Notes under the pieces: model-generated
What the model saw: only the letters and a program-made list of their open reading frames with translations
Told to the model about the DNA's origin: nothing
Database searches by the model: none
Shown: piece after piece, positions 31,200 to 40,108 of the stretch
Numbering within the stretch: position 1 is the stretch's first letter
Layout: each line of letters opens with the position of its first letter
Origin: Nocardia grenadensis NBRC 108939
Lineage (GTDB): Bacteria; Actinomycetota; Actinomycetes; Mycobacteriales; Mycobacteriaceae
Direction of reading: 5' to 3'
Assembly (NCBI RefSeq): GCF_001613445.1
Contig: NZ_BDCJ01000012.1
Coordinates: forward strand, 300,017 to 364,016
DNA: 64,000 nucleotides
Program-made: the position numbers and the translations under genes

Positions 31200-32120
31200 A
31201 TGATTTCGGCAATTCGGATCCGGGATCTGCACAAACACTTCGGTCCGGTCCGGGCACTGGACGGCCTCGATCTGGAAGTGTCCGAGGGCGAGGTCCACGG
31301 ATTCCTGGGCCCCAATGGTTCCGGCAAGTCCACCACCATCCGAGTGCTGCTGGGTCTGCTGACCCGCACCTCCGGCGAGGTGGAGATGCTGGGGCGCGAC
31401 CCCTGGGCCGACGCGGTGGCACTGCACCGCGAGATCGCCTACGTGCCGGGCGATGTGACCCTGTGGCCGTCGCTGAGCGGCGGCGAGACCATCGACCTGT
31501 TGGCCGCGATGCGCGGCGGGCTCGACACCGCGCGCCGGGCCGAACTGATCGAACGCTACGAACTCGATCCCCGGAAAAAGGCGCGCACCTACTCCAAGGG
31601 CAATCGGCAGAAGGTCGCGCTGGTCTCGGCCTTCTCCTCGCACGCCCGGCTGCTGCTGCTGGACGAGCCCACCTCCGGCCTGGACCCGCTGATGGAGCAG
31701 GTGTTCCGGGAATGTATCGCCGAGGCGGCCGAGCGGGGAGCGACCGTACTGCTGTCCAGCCACATCCTCTCGGAGGTGGAGGCACTGTGCGAGCGGGTCA
31801 CCATCATCCGGTCCGGACGCACGGTGGAGAGCGGCACGCTGTCGTCCATGCGGCATCTCAGCCGCACCTCCATCACGGCCGAACTCACCGGTGATCCCGG
31901 TGATATCGCGGCCATGCCCGGGGTGGCCGATGTGAGCATGGACGACCACACGCTGCGCTGCCAGGTCGACGGCGAACATCTGGCCGAACTCATCCGTGTC
32001 CTCGGCGATACCGGTGTCAGCAGCCTGACCAGCCGTCCGCCGACGCTGGAAGAACTGTTCATGCGGCATTACTCGATCAACGGCCGGCAGGCCGGCGAAC
32101 TGGAAGAGGCGCGGAAATGA
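31200..32120 (+). CDS. ABC exporter ATPase (Rv1218c-like)
   Basis: A 306-residue DrrA-type ABC ATPase. Walker A GPNGSGKSTT, signature YSKGNRQKV (a variant of LSGGQ), Walker B LLLLDEPTSGLD and an SSHILSEVEALCERV switch region are visible, with a C-terminal extension typical of drug-export ATPases. It is coupled to the permease by an ATGA overlap. The M. tuberculosis homologue pair exports several drug classes, and tetronasin transport was the original annotation. GAGGAG at 31189-31194 supports the ATG. Confidence 0.93.
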   Translation: MISAIRIRDLHKHFGPVRALDGLDLEVSEGEVHGFLGPNGSGKSTTIRVLLGLLTRTSGEVEMLGRDPWADAVALHREIAYVPGDVTLWPSLSGGETIDLLAAMRGGLDTARRAELIERYELDPRKKARTYSKGNRQKVALVSAFSSHARLLLLDEPTSGLDPLMEQVFRECIAEAAERGATVLLSSHILSEVEALCERVTIIRSGRTVESGTLSSMRHLSRTSITAELTGDPGDIAAMPGVADVSMDDHTLRCQVDGEHLAELIRVLGDTGVSSLTSRPPTLEELFMRHYSINGRQAGELEEARK

Positions 32121-33772
32121 CCACCGCCGTCGCCGGAACACGCCACCGCGTGCGCCATACGAGGTCCGGCCGCACCGGATTCACCGGGACCGCCCGGCTG
32201 CTGCGGCTGTACCTGCGTCGTGACCGGATCGTGGCGCCGCTGTGGATCCTGCTGCTGTCTCTCCCGTTGGGCGGGGTCTATGTGGCCAGTATCGAATCGG
32301 TGTATCCCACCGCCGCCGATCGTGCCTCGTTCGCGGCCACCATTCTGGCCAGCCCGGCGCAGTTGGCGATGTACGGCCCGATCTACAACACCTCGATCGG
32401 CGCGGTGGGCATCTGGAAGGCCGGAATGTTCCACACCCTCATCGCGGTGGCCACCATCCTCACCGTCATCCGGCACACCAGGGCCGAGGAGGAGACGGGA
32501 CGCAGCGAGATCCTGGCCTCCACCTCGGTCGGTCGTTACGCGAACCTGACGGCCGCGCTCGTCCTGGCGCTGGGCGGCGCACTGCTCACCGGTCTGCTCG
32601 GGGCGGTGAGCCTGACCGCGACAGACGTCCCGGCGAGCGGATCGCTGGCCTTCGGGCTGGCGCTGGCCGGATCCGGCATGGTGTTCGCGGCCGTGGCCGC
32701 GGTGACGGCGCAGGTCTGCACCGGCGCGCGCCTGGCGCGCGGGCTGGCGTTCGCGGTGCTCGCGGTCACCTTCACCCTGCGGGCGATCGGTGACGCCCGC
32801 GCGGGGGCGGGCCCGGTGAGCCCGCTGACCTGGTTGTCCCCGCAGGGCTGGTCGTTGCAGGTGCGGCCGTACGCCGGTGATCGCTGGTGGGTGCCGGTAC
32901 TGCACCTGGCCCTGCTGGTGGTGCTGCTGACCGTCGCCTACGCGCTGCTGCGCCGCCGCGATGTCGGTGCGGGACTCATCGCGGAACGACTGGGGGCGCC
33001 GGCCGCCGGCGCGAGCCTGGCCGGACCGTTCGGCCTGGCGGTGCGGCTGCAGCGCGGCACCCTGCTGGCCTGGACGATCGGGGTCGGTCTCTACGGCCTG
33101 GTGATCGGCAGCGTGGTGGCGGGTATCGGCGACAGCTTCGCCCAGAACGAGACGCTGCGCGATCTGATCACCCGAATGGGCGGGTCCGAATCGATCGAGG
33201 ATTCGTTCATCTCCTATGCCTTCACCATGCTCGGGGTCGCGGGTGCGGCGTACGCCGTCTCGGCGACGCTGCGGTTGTTCGGCGAGGAGAACGGCCACCA
33301 GGCCGAATCGGTGCTCAGCGGTGCCGTCGGCCGGCTGCGCTGGGCCGGTAGCCATCTGGTGTTCGCGCTCGGTGGGCCGGTGGTGATCATGCTGACCGCC
33401 GGGTTGCTCGGTGGCGTGGCCTACGGACTCGCCAAGCAGGATATCGGCGAGGAACTGCCCGGCGTCCTGGCCGCCGCGCTGGTCCAGCTTCCGGCGATCT
33501 GGTTCTTCGCCGGGGTGACCCTGGCGCTGTTCGGGCTGGTGCCGCGCTGGACGCCGGTGGCGTGGGGGCTGCTCACCGCCGCGATCGCGGTATTCCTGCT
33601 CGGTTCGTTCTCCGGCGCGCCACAGTGGTTCCGCGATTTGGAACCGTTCAGTCACGCGCCCAAAGTGCCCGGATCGGAGTTCACCGCGACTCCGGTCATA
33701 GCGGTCACGGTGGTCGCCGTGGTGCTGCTCGCGGCCGGACTCGCCGGGATACGGGGACGCGACGTCCGCTGA
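32117..33772 (+). CDS. ABC exporter permease (Rv1217c-like)
   Basis: A 551-residue permease with about twelve transmembrane helices in two halves, joined by a loop near GAPAAGASLAGPFG. It partners the upstream ATPase as a homologue of the tetronasin/multidrug ABC-2 exporter Rv1217c. The conserved segment RHTRAEEETGRSEILASTSVGR after the third helix, with the related GEENGHQAESVLSGAVGR in the second half, is characteristic and suggests internal duplication. It ends just before a strong terminator shared with convergent glgC. Confidence 0.92.
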   Translation: MTTAVAGTRHRVRHTRSGRTGFTGTARLLRLYLRRDRIVAPLWILLLSLPLGGVYVASIESVYPTAADRASFAATILASPAQLAMYGPIYNTSIGAVGIWKAGMFHTLIAVATILTVIRHTRAEEETGRSEILASTSVGRYANLTAALVLALGGALLTGLLGAVSLTATDVPASGSLAFGLALAGSGMVFAAVAAVTAQVCTGARLARGLAFAVLAVTFTLRAIGDARAGAGPVSPLTWLSPQGWSLQVRPYAGDRWWVPVLHLALLVVLLTVAYALLRRRDVGAGLIAERLGAPAAGASLAGPFGLAVRLQRGTLLAWTIGVGLYGLVIGSVVAGIGDSFAQNETLRDLITRMGGSESIEDSFISYAFTMLGVAGAAYAVSATLRLFGEENGHQAESVLSGAVGRLRWAGSHLVFALGGPVVIMLTAGLLGGVAYGLAKQDIGEELPGVLAAALVQLPAIWFFAGVTLALFGLVPRWTPVAWGLLTAAIAVFLLGSFSGAPQWFRDLEPFSHAPKVPGSEFTATPVIAVTVVAVVLLAAGLAGIRGRDVR

Positions 33773-33779
33773 GCCGCCG

Positions 33780-33821
33780 CCCGCGAGGTGCCCCCTCCGC
33801 AGGGAGGGGGCACCTCGCGGG
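33780..33821. terminator. bidirectional terminator between ABC permease and glgC
   Basis: A perfect 19-bp stem pairs 33780-33798 with 33803-33821 around a GCAG loop. It occupies the gap between the two convergent stop codons. There is no U-tract on either side. Confidence 0.75.
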
Positions 33822-33826
33822 CCGGG

Positions 33827-35041
33827 TCAGACCCAGGTGCCCTTGCCGACGGTCACCACACCGCCATTGCTGATCGCGAAGCGGGAGCGATCCCGCTCGG
33901 AATCCACGCCGATGACCTCCCCCTCGGACACCATGACGTTCTTGTCCAGGATCGCGCGCCGGACCACCGCACCCCGCCCGACCCGTACCCCGGGCATCAG
34001 CACACTGCCCTCGACCGTGGCTCCGTCGTCGACCATCACATTCGCGCTGAGCACCGAATTGCGGACGGTCGCCGCGGACAGGATGCTGCCCGCCCCGACG
34101 ATCGATTCCTGGGCCAGGCCGCCCCGCGCGAATTTCGCCGGCGGCAGATTCTCCGCGGCGCCCCGGATGGGCCAGTGCCGGTTGTAGAGGTTGAACACCG
34201 GGTTCACCGACACCAGGTCCATATGGGCTTCGTAGAAAGCGTCGATGGTGCCGACATCGCGCCAGTAGCCGCGGTCGCGGTCGGTGGCACCGGGGACCTC
34301 GTTGTCGGCGAAATCGTAGACCGCCGCCTGACTCGCCGAAACCAGGCTGGGAATGATGTCACCACCCATATCGTGGTCGGAATCGGAATCCTCGGCGTCG
34401 GCCTTGATCGAATCCACCAGCACTTTGGTGGTGAACACGTAGTTGCCCATCGAGGCGAAGGTCGAATTCGGATCGTCGGGGATACCGGGCGGATGCGCCG
34501 GCTTCTCCAGGAAACCGATAATGCGGCCGGATTCGTCGGAATCGATACAGCCGAAAGCACCCGCCTCGCTGCGCGGCACCCGGATACCGGCCACCGTGAC
34601 CCCGGCCCCGGAATCGATATGGTGGGCCACCATCTGTTCCGGGTCCATCCGGTAGACGTGATCGGCGCCGAAGACCACGATGTAATCCGGATCCTCGTCG
34701 TAGATGAGATTCAGCGACTGCATGATGGCGTCGGCGCTGCCGGTGTACCAGCGCGGTCCCAGCCGCTGCTGGGCCGGAACCGGAGTGATGTATTCACCGG
34801 CGAAACCGGAGAGCCGCCAGGTCTGCGAGATATGCCGGTCCAGCGAATGCGATTTGTACTGGGTGAGCACACAGATGCGGAGGAAACCGGCGTTGACGAG
34901 ATTGCTGAGAACGAAGTCGATGAGGCGGTAGGCGCCCCCGAAGGGGACGGCCGGCTTGGCCCGGTCGGCGGTCAGTGGAAAGAGTCGCTTGCCCTCGCCA
35001 CCGGCGAGCACGATTCCCAGGACGTGCGGCTGGCTCCTCAC
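33827..35041 (-). CDS. glgC: glucose-1-phosphate adenylyltransferase
   Basis: Makes ADP-glucose from ATP and glucose-1-phosphate for alpha-glucan synthesis. The 404-residue protein has the N-terminal nucleotidyltransferase motif VLAGGEGKRLFPLTADRAKPAVPFGG, then VFGADHVYRMD and GFLEKP, and a C-terminal beta-helix (ILSAATVRNSVLSANVMVDDGATVEGSVLMPGVRVGRGAVVRRAILDKNVMV). The GTG at 35041 has TAGTTT (complement of 35048-35053) 6 nt upstream. It is divergent from glgA, which uses its product. Confidence 0.96.
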   Translation of the reverse strand: MRSQPHVLGIVLAGGEGKRLFPLTADRAKPAVPFGGAYRLIDFVLSNLVNAGFLRICVLTQYKSHSLDRHISQTWRLSGFAGEYITPVPAQQRLGPRWYTGSADAIMQSLNLIYDEDPDYIVVFGADHVYRMDPEQMVAHHIDSGAGVTVAGIRVPRSEAGAFGCIDSDESGRIIGFLEKPAHPPGIPDDPNSTFASMGNYVFTTKVLVDSIKADAEDSDSDHDMGGDIIPSLVSASQAAVYDFADNEVPGATDRDRGYWRDVGTIDAFYEAHMDLVSVNPVFNLYNRHWPIRGAAENLPPAKFARGGLAQESIVGAGSILSAATVRNSVLSANVMVDDGATVEGSVLMPGVRVGRGAVVRRAILDKNVMVSEGEVIGVDSERDRSRFAISNGGVVTVGKGTWV

Positions 35042-35104
35042 AGTGCCAAACTACCGAACGAGGTGGTCGCCGGGCATCGACCGCTCGGCGGCTACCGTGA
35101 ATTC

Positions 35105-36322
35105 GTGAGTTCCGGTTCCAGCGGCGCGGCCGAATCGGCTGCGGCCGACGAGCTACGGGTGGCCATGCTGACCCGAGAGTTTCCACCCGAGGTCTACGGG
35201 GGCGCGGGCGTCCACGTGACCGAACTGGCGGCCCGGTTACGGCGGTTGAGCGCGGTGACCGTGCACTGTATGGGCGTACCGCGCGAGACCGCCCGGGTGC
35301 ACGGACCCGACCCGGCCCTCGACGGCGCCAATCCCGCCCTCCGGATGATGTCGGCACAGTTACGGATGGCCGACGCGATCGGCGCGGCGGATGTGGTCCA
35401 TTCGCACACCTGGTACTCGGGCCTGGCGGGGCATCTGGCCGCCACCCTCCACGGGATCCCGCACGTGGTCACCACCCATTCGCTGGAACCGCGGCGACCG
35501 TGGAAAGCCGAACAGCTGGGCGGTGGTTACCGGTTGTCGTCCTGGTCGGAACGCAATGCGCTCGAACACGCCGACGCGGTGATCGCGGTGAGCGACTGGA
35601 TGCGTCGCGACGTACTCGACGCCTACCCCGCGCTGGATCCCACCCGGGTGCACGTCGTGCGCAACGGGATCGACGCCGACATCTGGCATCCCGGCCCGCC
35701 GGAGCCGGGTGGCCGCCGCATTCTCGACGAGCTCGGGGTGCGGGCGGACCGGCCGCTGGCGGTGTTCGTGGGGCGGATAACCCGGCAGAAAGGGGTCGGG
35801 CATCTGCTGGGCGCGGCGCGCGAGATCGATCCGGAGATCCAGCTCGTCCTGTGCGCGGGCGCGCCGGACACGCCGGAACTGGAGGCCGAGGTCGCGAATG
35901 CGGTGTCCGGGTTGCACCATTGCCGCGGGAATGTGTTCTGGGTCCGGGAGATGCTGCCCACCGAGCAGATCCGGCAGCTGCTGGCGGTGGCCACGGTTTT
36001 CGTCTGCCCCTCGGTCTACGAACCGCTGGGGATCGTGAATCTGGAGGCCATGGCCTGTTCGACCGCCGTGATCGCCTCGGATGTGGGCGGAATCCCCGAG
36101 GTCGTGGCCGATGGGCGGACCGGCCGGCTGGTGCATTTCGAGGCCGGGGCGACCGGTGACTACGAGCGTGCGCTGGCGGCCGCTGTCAACGAACTGGCGC
36201 CGGACCGGGCGCGCGCGGCCGAACTGGGCGCGGCCGGCCGTCGCCGCGCCCGGGCAGAATTCGACTGGCACCGGATCGCCGAGCAGACCCTGGCCGTGTA
36301 CCGGACCGTCTGCAAACGGTGA
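35105..36322 (+). CDS. glgA: GlgA/GlgM-type glycosyltransferase (maltose-1-phosphate synthase)
   Basis: A 405-residue GT4 enzyme. Actinobacterial Rv1212c-type proteins, once called glycogen synthase, transfer glucose from ADP-glucose to glucose-1-phosphate, giving maltose-1-phosphate for the GlgE pathway. The substrate-binding start VAMLTREFPPEVYGGAGVHVTEL, VHSHTWYSG, FVGRITRQKGVGHLL and the CPSVYEPLGIVNLEAMA donor-site motif are visible. The GTG at 35105 has TACCGT (35093-35098) 6 nt upstream. An open frame extends far upstream without homologous sequence. Confidence 0.92.
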   Translation: MSSGSSGAAESAAADELRVAMLTREFPPEVYGGAGVHVTELAARLRRLSAVTVHCMGVPRETARVHGPDPALDGANPALRMMSAQLRMADAIGAADVVHSHTWYSGLAGHLAATLHGIPHVVTTHSLEPRRPWKAEQLGGGYRLSSWSERNALEHADAVIAVSDWMRRDVLDAYPALDPTRVHVVRNGIDADIWHPGPPEPGGRRILDELGVRADRPLAVFVGRITRQKGVGHLLGAAREIDPEIQLVLCAGAPDTPELEAEVANAVSGLHHCRGNVFWVREMLPTEQIRQLLAVATVFVCPSVYEPLGIVNLEAMACSTAVIASDVGGIPEVVADGRTGRLVHFEAGATGDYERALAAAVNELAPDRARAAELGAAGRRRARAEFDWHRIAEQTLAVYRTVCKR

Positions 36323-36337
36323 GTTCCGCGCCGGCCG

Positions 36338-36745
36338 TCAGGCCGAGGAGGACCCGGAGGTGATGTCCTCGGCCAGGGGGGCGATGGCCGCGATGATCTG
36401 GGCCACGGTCTCCTCGCCGACGCCGGCCGCCGTCAGTGAATCGGTCAGGTGATCGGCCACCAGACCGAAATGGTGCATGGTGATCCCGCGCCCCTGATGC
36501 ACCTGTTTCATCGGCGCGCCCGAGTAGGGTTCGGGCCCGCCCAACGCCGCCGCGAAGAATTCGACCTGCTTGCCCCGCAGCCGGGACATGTTCGTCCCGG
36601 TGAAGAAGCCGGCCAGTTCCTCGTCGGCGAGGACCCTCGTGTAGAAATCGGCGACGACTACTTCGAGCGCTTCGTGGCCGCCGATCTGCTCGTAGATGGT
36701 GGTGGTGCCGGTGTCTTTCCGTTTGCCGAATGTCGGTATCCGCAT
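36338..36745 (-). CDS. glbN: group I truncated haemoglobin (GlbN/trHbN)
   Basis: A 135-residue 2-over-2 globin close to M. tuberculosis GlbN, which oxidises nitric oxide to nitrate. Key residues are visible: TyrB10 in VVADFYTRVL, GlnE11 in LRGKQVEFF, and the proximal His in ITMHHFGL. It shares the near-identical block GKQVEFFAAALGGPEPYSGAPMKQVHQGRGITMHHF with that protein. It is convergent with glgA (15-nt gap). The ATG at 36745 lacks a clear Shine-Dalgarno. Confidence 0.95.
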   Translation of the reverse strand: MRIPTFGKRKDTGTTTIYEQIGGHEALEVVVADFYTRVLADEELAGFFTGTNMSRLRGKQVEFFAAALGGPEPYSGAPMKQVHQGRGITMHHFGLVADHLTDSLTAAGVGEETVAQIIAAIAPLAEDITSGSSSA

Positions 36746-36861
36746 AGAACAAGGACATCAGGATCGTGTTACTCGGCGATCAGGCCGATGTCGCGAGTGG
36801 ATTGCTCTCTGTGCCAGTGTGATTGCCCCCTGCTCACCATGACGGCGAGGGGGCGGTGAGA

Positions 36862-37722
36862 TCACACCGGAATGTAGGTGCCCACGGTGACCGACGCGGT
36901 GACCTCGAAGGGATCGGGCAGGCGGGCGATCCGGGCCGTCGCGTCGTCGGCATGGTGCGCGGACGGGCCCATTGCCACCAGATTCGCGATATCGGCGTGG
37001 GCGAGAGTCATGGCGTAGTCGACCGTGCGGTGTTCGGTCCGGGTGAAACGGCCGGTCATGGCCTCGGCGAGGCGGCGGTCCTTCGCCGGATCGACGGTGA
37101 CCATGCCGACCGGTTCGATGAGTTCGGCCAGATGCCGGTCCGTGGGTGTGACGACGATATAGCGGCCGGCGGGTCCGAGAGCCTGGGCCACGGCATCCGG
37201 ATTGCGCGGCGCGAACACCGACAGCGCGGTGGTGAGCGTGTGGTCGCGGATCGGCAGGCCCCGCCAGGCGTCGGCCACCACCGCGGCCGCGCGCGGATGG
37301 GCGCGTGCGCACCGCCGGCCGGCCGGTTTGGCGATATCCAAGGCGACCCCGCGGGCCGCCGGGACCGCGTCGAGAACGCGCGCCAGATAGTAGCCGGTAC
37401 CCGCACCGATATCCGCGATGAACCCGCGGGTGCCGGTATCACACGTGGCCGCCGCGACGGCGTCGGCGATCGGAGCGAAATTTCCGGTGTTCTGGAAAGC
37501 CGCCCGCGCGTCGAGCATGGCGGCGGTGTCACCGGTCAGTTTGGTGGCGGCACCGGTGAGCAGACTGATATAGCCCTGCCGGGCGATATCGAAACTGTGC
37601 CCGCGAGAGCAGCGTAGTGTGCCCGGCGCGGACGACAGGCCGCGGTCGCATTCGGGGCAGCTCAGTACCTCGGCGACCGCGGCGAGCGCCGATTGTTCGG
37701 CTACCTGTCTAGCCGGTGACAC
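36862..37722 (-). CDS. rlmA: RlmA-type 23S rRNA (guanine-N1) methyltransferase
   Basis: A 286-residue SAM-dependent methyltransferase of the RlmA family, which modifies G745 or G748 of 23S rRNA. Gram-positive members include TlrB/MyrA, which give tylosin or mycinamicin resistance. The N-terminal zinc site is CPEC...CSRGH followed by SFDIARQGYISLL. SAM motif I is FIADIGAGTGYYLARVL. The GTG at 37722 gives a 14-nt overlap with the upstream DUF3117 gene; a later start is possible. Whether it acts at 745 or 748 cannot be read by eye. Confidence 0.85.
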   Translation of the reverse strand: MSPARQVAEQSALAAVAEVLSCPECDRGLSSAPGTLRCSRGHSFDIARQGYISLLTGAATKLTGDTAAMLDARAAFQNTGNFAPIADAVAAATCDTGTRGFIADIGAGTGYYLARVLDAVPAARGVALDIAKPAGRRCARAHPRAAAVVADAWRGLPIRDHTLTTALSVFAPRNPDAVAQALGPAGRYIVVTPTDRHLAELIEPVGMVTVDPAKDRRLAEAMTGRFTRTEHRTVDYAMTLAHADIANLVAMGPSAHHADDATARIARLPDPFEVTASVTVGTYIPV

Positions 37723-37876
37723 TCTTCAATTCGTCACCGAGTGCCGCGGCTTCGTCCGGCGTGAGTTCTACGACCAGACGCCCGCCACCCTCGAGTGGGA
37801 CCCGCATGACGATCCCACGGCCTTCCTTGGTTGCCTCGAGGGGACCGTCCCCGGTACGGGGCTTCATGGCCGCCAT
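37709..37876 (-). CDS. DUF3117 small protein (Rv1211-like)
   Basis: A 55-residue, highly conserved actinobacterial protein: MAAMKPRTGDGPLEATKEGRG, then VMRVPLEGGGRLVVELTPDEAAALGDELK. It resembles M. tuberculosis Rv1211, reported as calmodulin-like; that function is not evident from sequence. The ATG at 37876 has GGAGGGAG upstream. The order DivIVA-like gene, tag, DUF3117 matches Rv1209-Rv1210-Rv1211. A 158-nt gap separates it from tag, and it overlaps the rlmA start. Confidence 0.88.
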   Translation of the reverse strand: MAAMKPRTGDGPLEATKEGRGIVMRVPLEGGGRLVVELTPDEAAALGDELKSVTG

Positions 37877-38034
37877 CCTCTGCTCCCTCCAGATCTGCGC
37901 TGTATGCTGCGCACTTGCTCGGAACTCCGGTTGTCGCCAACCGGGCGGTCCGTCGGTTGAGACGACGGACCGCACTCGGTCCATTCTTCCCTATCGCATG
38001 AGATGACGGACACTCGACGTCCAAATGTGATCGG

Positions 38035-38616
38035 TCAGCCGATCGTGGTGTGCCGGGTATCGACCCAGCATTCCGCCAAGTGATCGTCGACCATCCCGGT
38101 GGCCTGCATGAGAGCGTACGCGGTGGTCGGCCCGACGAAACGGAAACCGCGCCGCTTCAATTCTTTTGCCAGTGCGACGGATTCGGGGGTCGTCGCCGGA
38201 ATATCGCGCAATGCCCGCGGACGCGGTCGTGACGGCGGGGCGAAGGACCACAGCAATTCGTCGAGTCCGATATCGAGTTGGCGCGCTACTTTCGCGTTGG
38301 CGATACACGCGTCTATTTTCGCGCGATTGCGCACAATGCCGGCATCGGTGAGCAGCCGTTCGCGATCGGTGTCGCCGAACTCCGCGACCCGGTCGATGGC
38401 GAATCCGGCGAACGCCGCCCGGAACGCGGGCCGTTTGCGCAGAATCGTGATCCACGCCAGGCCGGACTGAAAAGCCTCCAGACACAGCCGCTCGAACAGA
38501 GCGTCGTCACCATGCAATGGCCGGCCCCATTCCTGGTCGTGGTAATCCCGGTAGAGCGGGGAATCCACCGACCACGGGCAGCGGATCAGCGTGTCGGTCG
38601 CCCCGGAGCCGGTCAC
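38035..38616 (-). CDS. tag: 3-methyladenine DNA glycosylase I
   Basis: A 193-residue base-excision repair enzyme removing 3-methyladenine. The zinc-binding residues of the Tag family are present: Cys13 (RCPWSVDSPLY), His26 (YHDQEWGRP), and the C-terminal His and Cys in MVDDHLAECWVD. The catalytic region SGLAWITILRKRPAFRAAFAGF is typical. It starts with GTG overlapping the upstream stop by 4 nt, so it is coupled to the DivIVA-like gene. Confidence 0.94.
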   Translation of the reverse strand: MTGSGATDTLIRCPWSVDSPLYRDYHDQEWGRPLHGDDALFERLCLEAFQSGLAWITILRKRPAFRAAFAGFAIDRVAEFGDTDRERLLTDAGIVRNRAKIDACIANAKVARQLDIGLDELLWSFAPPSRPRPRALRDIPATTPESVALAKELKRRGFRFVGPTTAYALMQATGMVDDHLAECWVDTRHTTIG

Positions 38617-38933
38617 GGCTGCTCCGGGCCCTGCCGCGGGGCGGCACCGGTCGCGCGGGCCTCGGCGAGTTGACCCTGCAACTCGTCGATCCGGGCGGCC
38701 AGCCGGGCCAGCGCCCAGTCGACCTCACCGGCCTTGTACCCGCGGACGACCTGCTGGAAGCGCAGCGCCCGGACATCCGCGCCGTCGATGCCCTCTACCG
38801 GTAGCACCGTCGCCGTGGTGCCCTCGGGAAGCGGACCCAGCTCCTCCGACCGCCCGAACAGGGCGCTGGCCAGGAGAAACAGGACTGCGGCCACCAAACC
38901 GACGATCACGACGTACAGCAGCAGGGTGAGCAT
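38613..38933 (-). CDS. membrane DivIVA-domain-like small protein (Rv1209-like)
   Basis: A 106-residue protein with one N-terminal transmembrane helix (LLLYVVIVGLVAAVLFLLASALFG). A DivIVA-type motif follows (DVRALRFQQVVRGYKAGEVDWALARLAARIDELQGQL), in which FxxVxRGYxxxEVDxxL is the curvature-binding-like signature, then a short coiled coil. A role in the cell pole or wall-growth machinery is inference. It heads the operon with tag (4-nt overlap), as in M. tuberculosis. Confidence 0.82.
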   Translation of the reverse strand: MLTLLLYVVIVGLVAAVLFLLASALFGRSEELGPLPEGTTATVLPVEGIDGADVRALRFQQVVRGYKAGEVDWALARLAARIDELQGQLAEARATGAAPRQGPEQP

Positions 38934-38952
38934 GGATCGAGTCTATGTGCGC

Positions 38953-40089
38953 TCAGAGATGACGGGTGGTGTCGATACCCAGTGACATACCGGCCAGGCC
39001 GCGCCGGCGGACCGCGAGCTTGTCCGCCACCGCGCGCAGGGCCACAGCCGACGGGTTCTCCGGATCCTTCAGCACGATGGGTGTGCCCTCGTCACCGGCT
39101 TCGCGCAGCGCCTGCTCGATCGGGATCTGACCCAGCAGCGGTACCTCCGCGCCCACCGCCCGGGTGAGACGGTCGGCCACCGCCTGCCCGCCGCCGGACC
39201 CGTACAGATCCATCCGGGTGCCGTCGGGTAGGTCCAGCCAGGACATGTTCTCCACCACACCGGCGATCCGCTGCCGGGTCTGCAGTGCGATGGCGCCGGC
39301 GCGCTCGGCGACTTCGGCGGCCGCGATCTGCGGGGTGGTGACGACCAGGATCTCGGCATTCGGGATCAGCTGGGCGATGGAGATCGCCACATCACCGGTG
39401 CCGGGCGGCAGATCCAGCAGCAGGACGTCCAAGTCGCCCCAGAACACGTCCGCCAGGAACTGCTGCAGGGCTCGGTGCAGCATGGGGCCGCGCCACACCA
39501 CCGGGGTGTTGCCCTTGGTGAACTGCGCGATCGAGATCATCTTCACGTCGTGCGCGACCGGCGGCATGATCATCCGCTCCACCTGGGTGGGCCGGGCGTC
39601 GGTACCGAGCATCCGGGGGATGGAGTGGCCGTAGATATCGGCGTCGAGCACTCCGACGGACAGGCCGCGGTCGGCGAGTGCCGCCGCCAGGTTGACCGTC
39701 ACGCTGGATTTGCCGACGCCGCCCTTTCCGGAGGCCACCGCGTACACGCGGGTCATCGAACCGGGCTGGGCGAAGGGGATGACCGGCTCCGCGGAATCAC
39801 CGCGTAATTGTTTGCGCAGTTCGGTGCGCTGCTCGTCGCTCATCACATCGAGATCGACCGAGACCGCGCCTACGCCCGGGACGTCGGCGACCGCGGTACT
39901 GACCCGCTGCGTGATCTCGGTGCGTAACGGGCAGCCGGCGGTGGTCAGGTAGACCTCGATATGCACATTGCCGTCCGGCTCGATCCGGATGCTCTTCACC
40001 ATGCCCAGTTCGGTGATCGGCTTCCGGATCTCGGGGTCGTCGACCTTCGCGAGGGCGCCCCGCACCTCCGCTTCCGTTACCACTGGCAT
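38953..40089 (-). CDS. mrp: Mrp/NBP35-type Fe-S cluster carrier ATPase
   Basis: A 378-residue P-loop ATPase for iron-sulfur cluster transfer. An N-terminal MIP18/DUF59 domain (about residues 5-90, with TTAGCPL) leads to the deviant Walker A GKGGVGKSSVTVNLA near residue 119, then DADIYGHSIPRMLG and LPPGTGD. The CxxC of E. coli ApbC is absent, since ENMSWLDLPDG replaces the cysteine-containing loop; actinobacterial Mrp (Rv1229c) shares this. The ATG at 40089 begins the conserved domain. Possible co-transcription with the preceding transglycosylase. Confidence 0.94.
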   Translation of the reverse strand: MPVVTEAEVRGALAKVDDPEIRKPITELGMVKSIRIEPDGNVHIEVYLTTAGCPLRTEITQRVSTAVADVPGVGAVSVDLDVMSDEQRTELRKQLRGDSAEPVIPFAQPGSMTRVYAVASGKGGVGKSSVTVNLAAALADRGLSVGVLDADIYGHSIPRMLGTDARPTQVERMIMPPVAHDVKMISIAQFTKGNTPVVWRGPMLHRALQQFLADVFWGDLDVLLLDLPPGTGDVAISIAQLIPNAEILVVTTPQIAAAEVAERAGAIALQTRQRIAGVVENMSWLDLPDGTRMDLYGSGGGQAVADRLTRAVGAEVPLLGQIPIEQALREAGDEGTPIVLKDPENPSAVALRAVADKLAVRRRGLAGMSLGIDTTRHL

Positions 40090-40108
40090 GCTGCCGATGG
40101 TAGTGCGG

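Noticed and set aside
33788..35104. N-terminal extension of glgA by about 440 codons
   Set aside because: It lies antisense to glgC. Only the sequence from 35105 resembles a glycosyltransferase.
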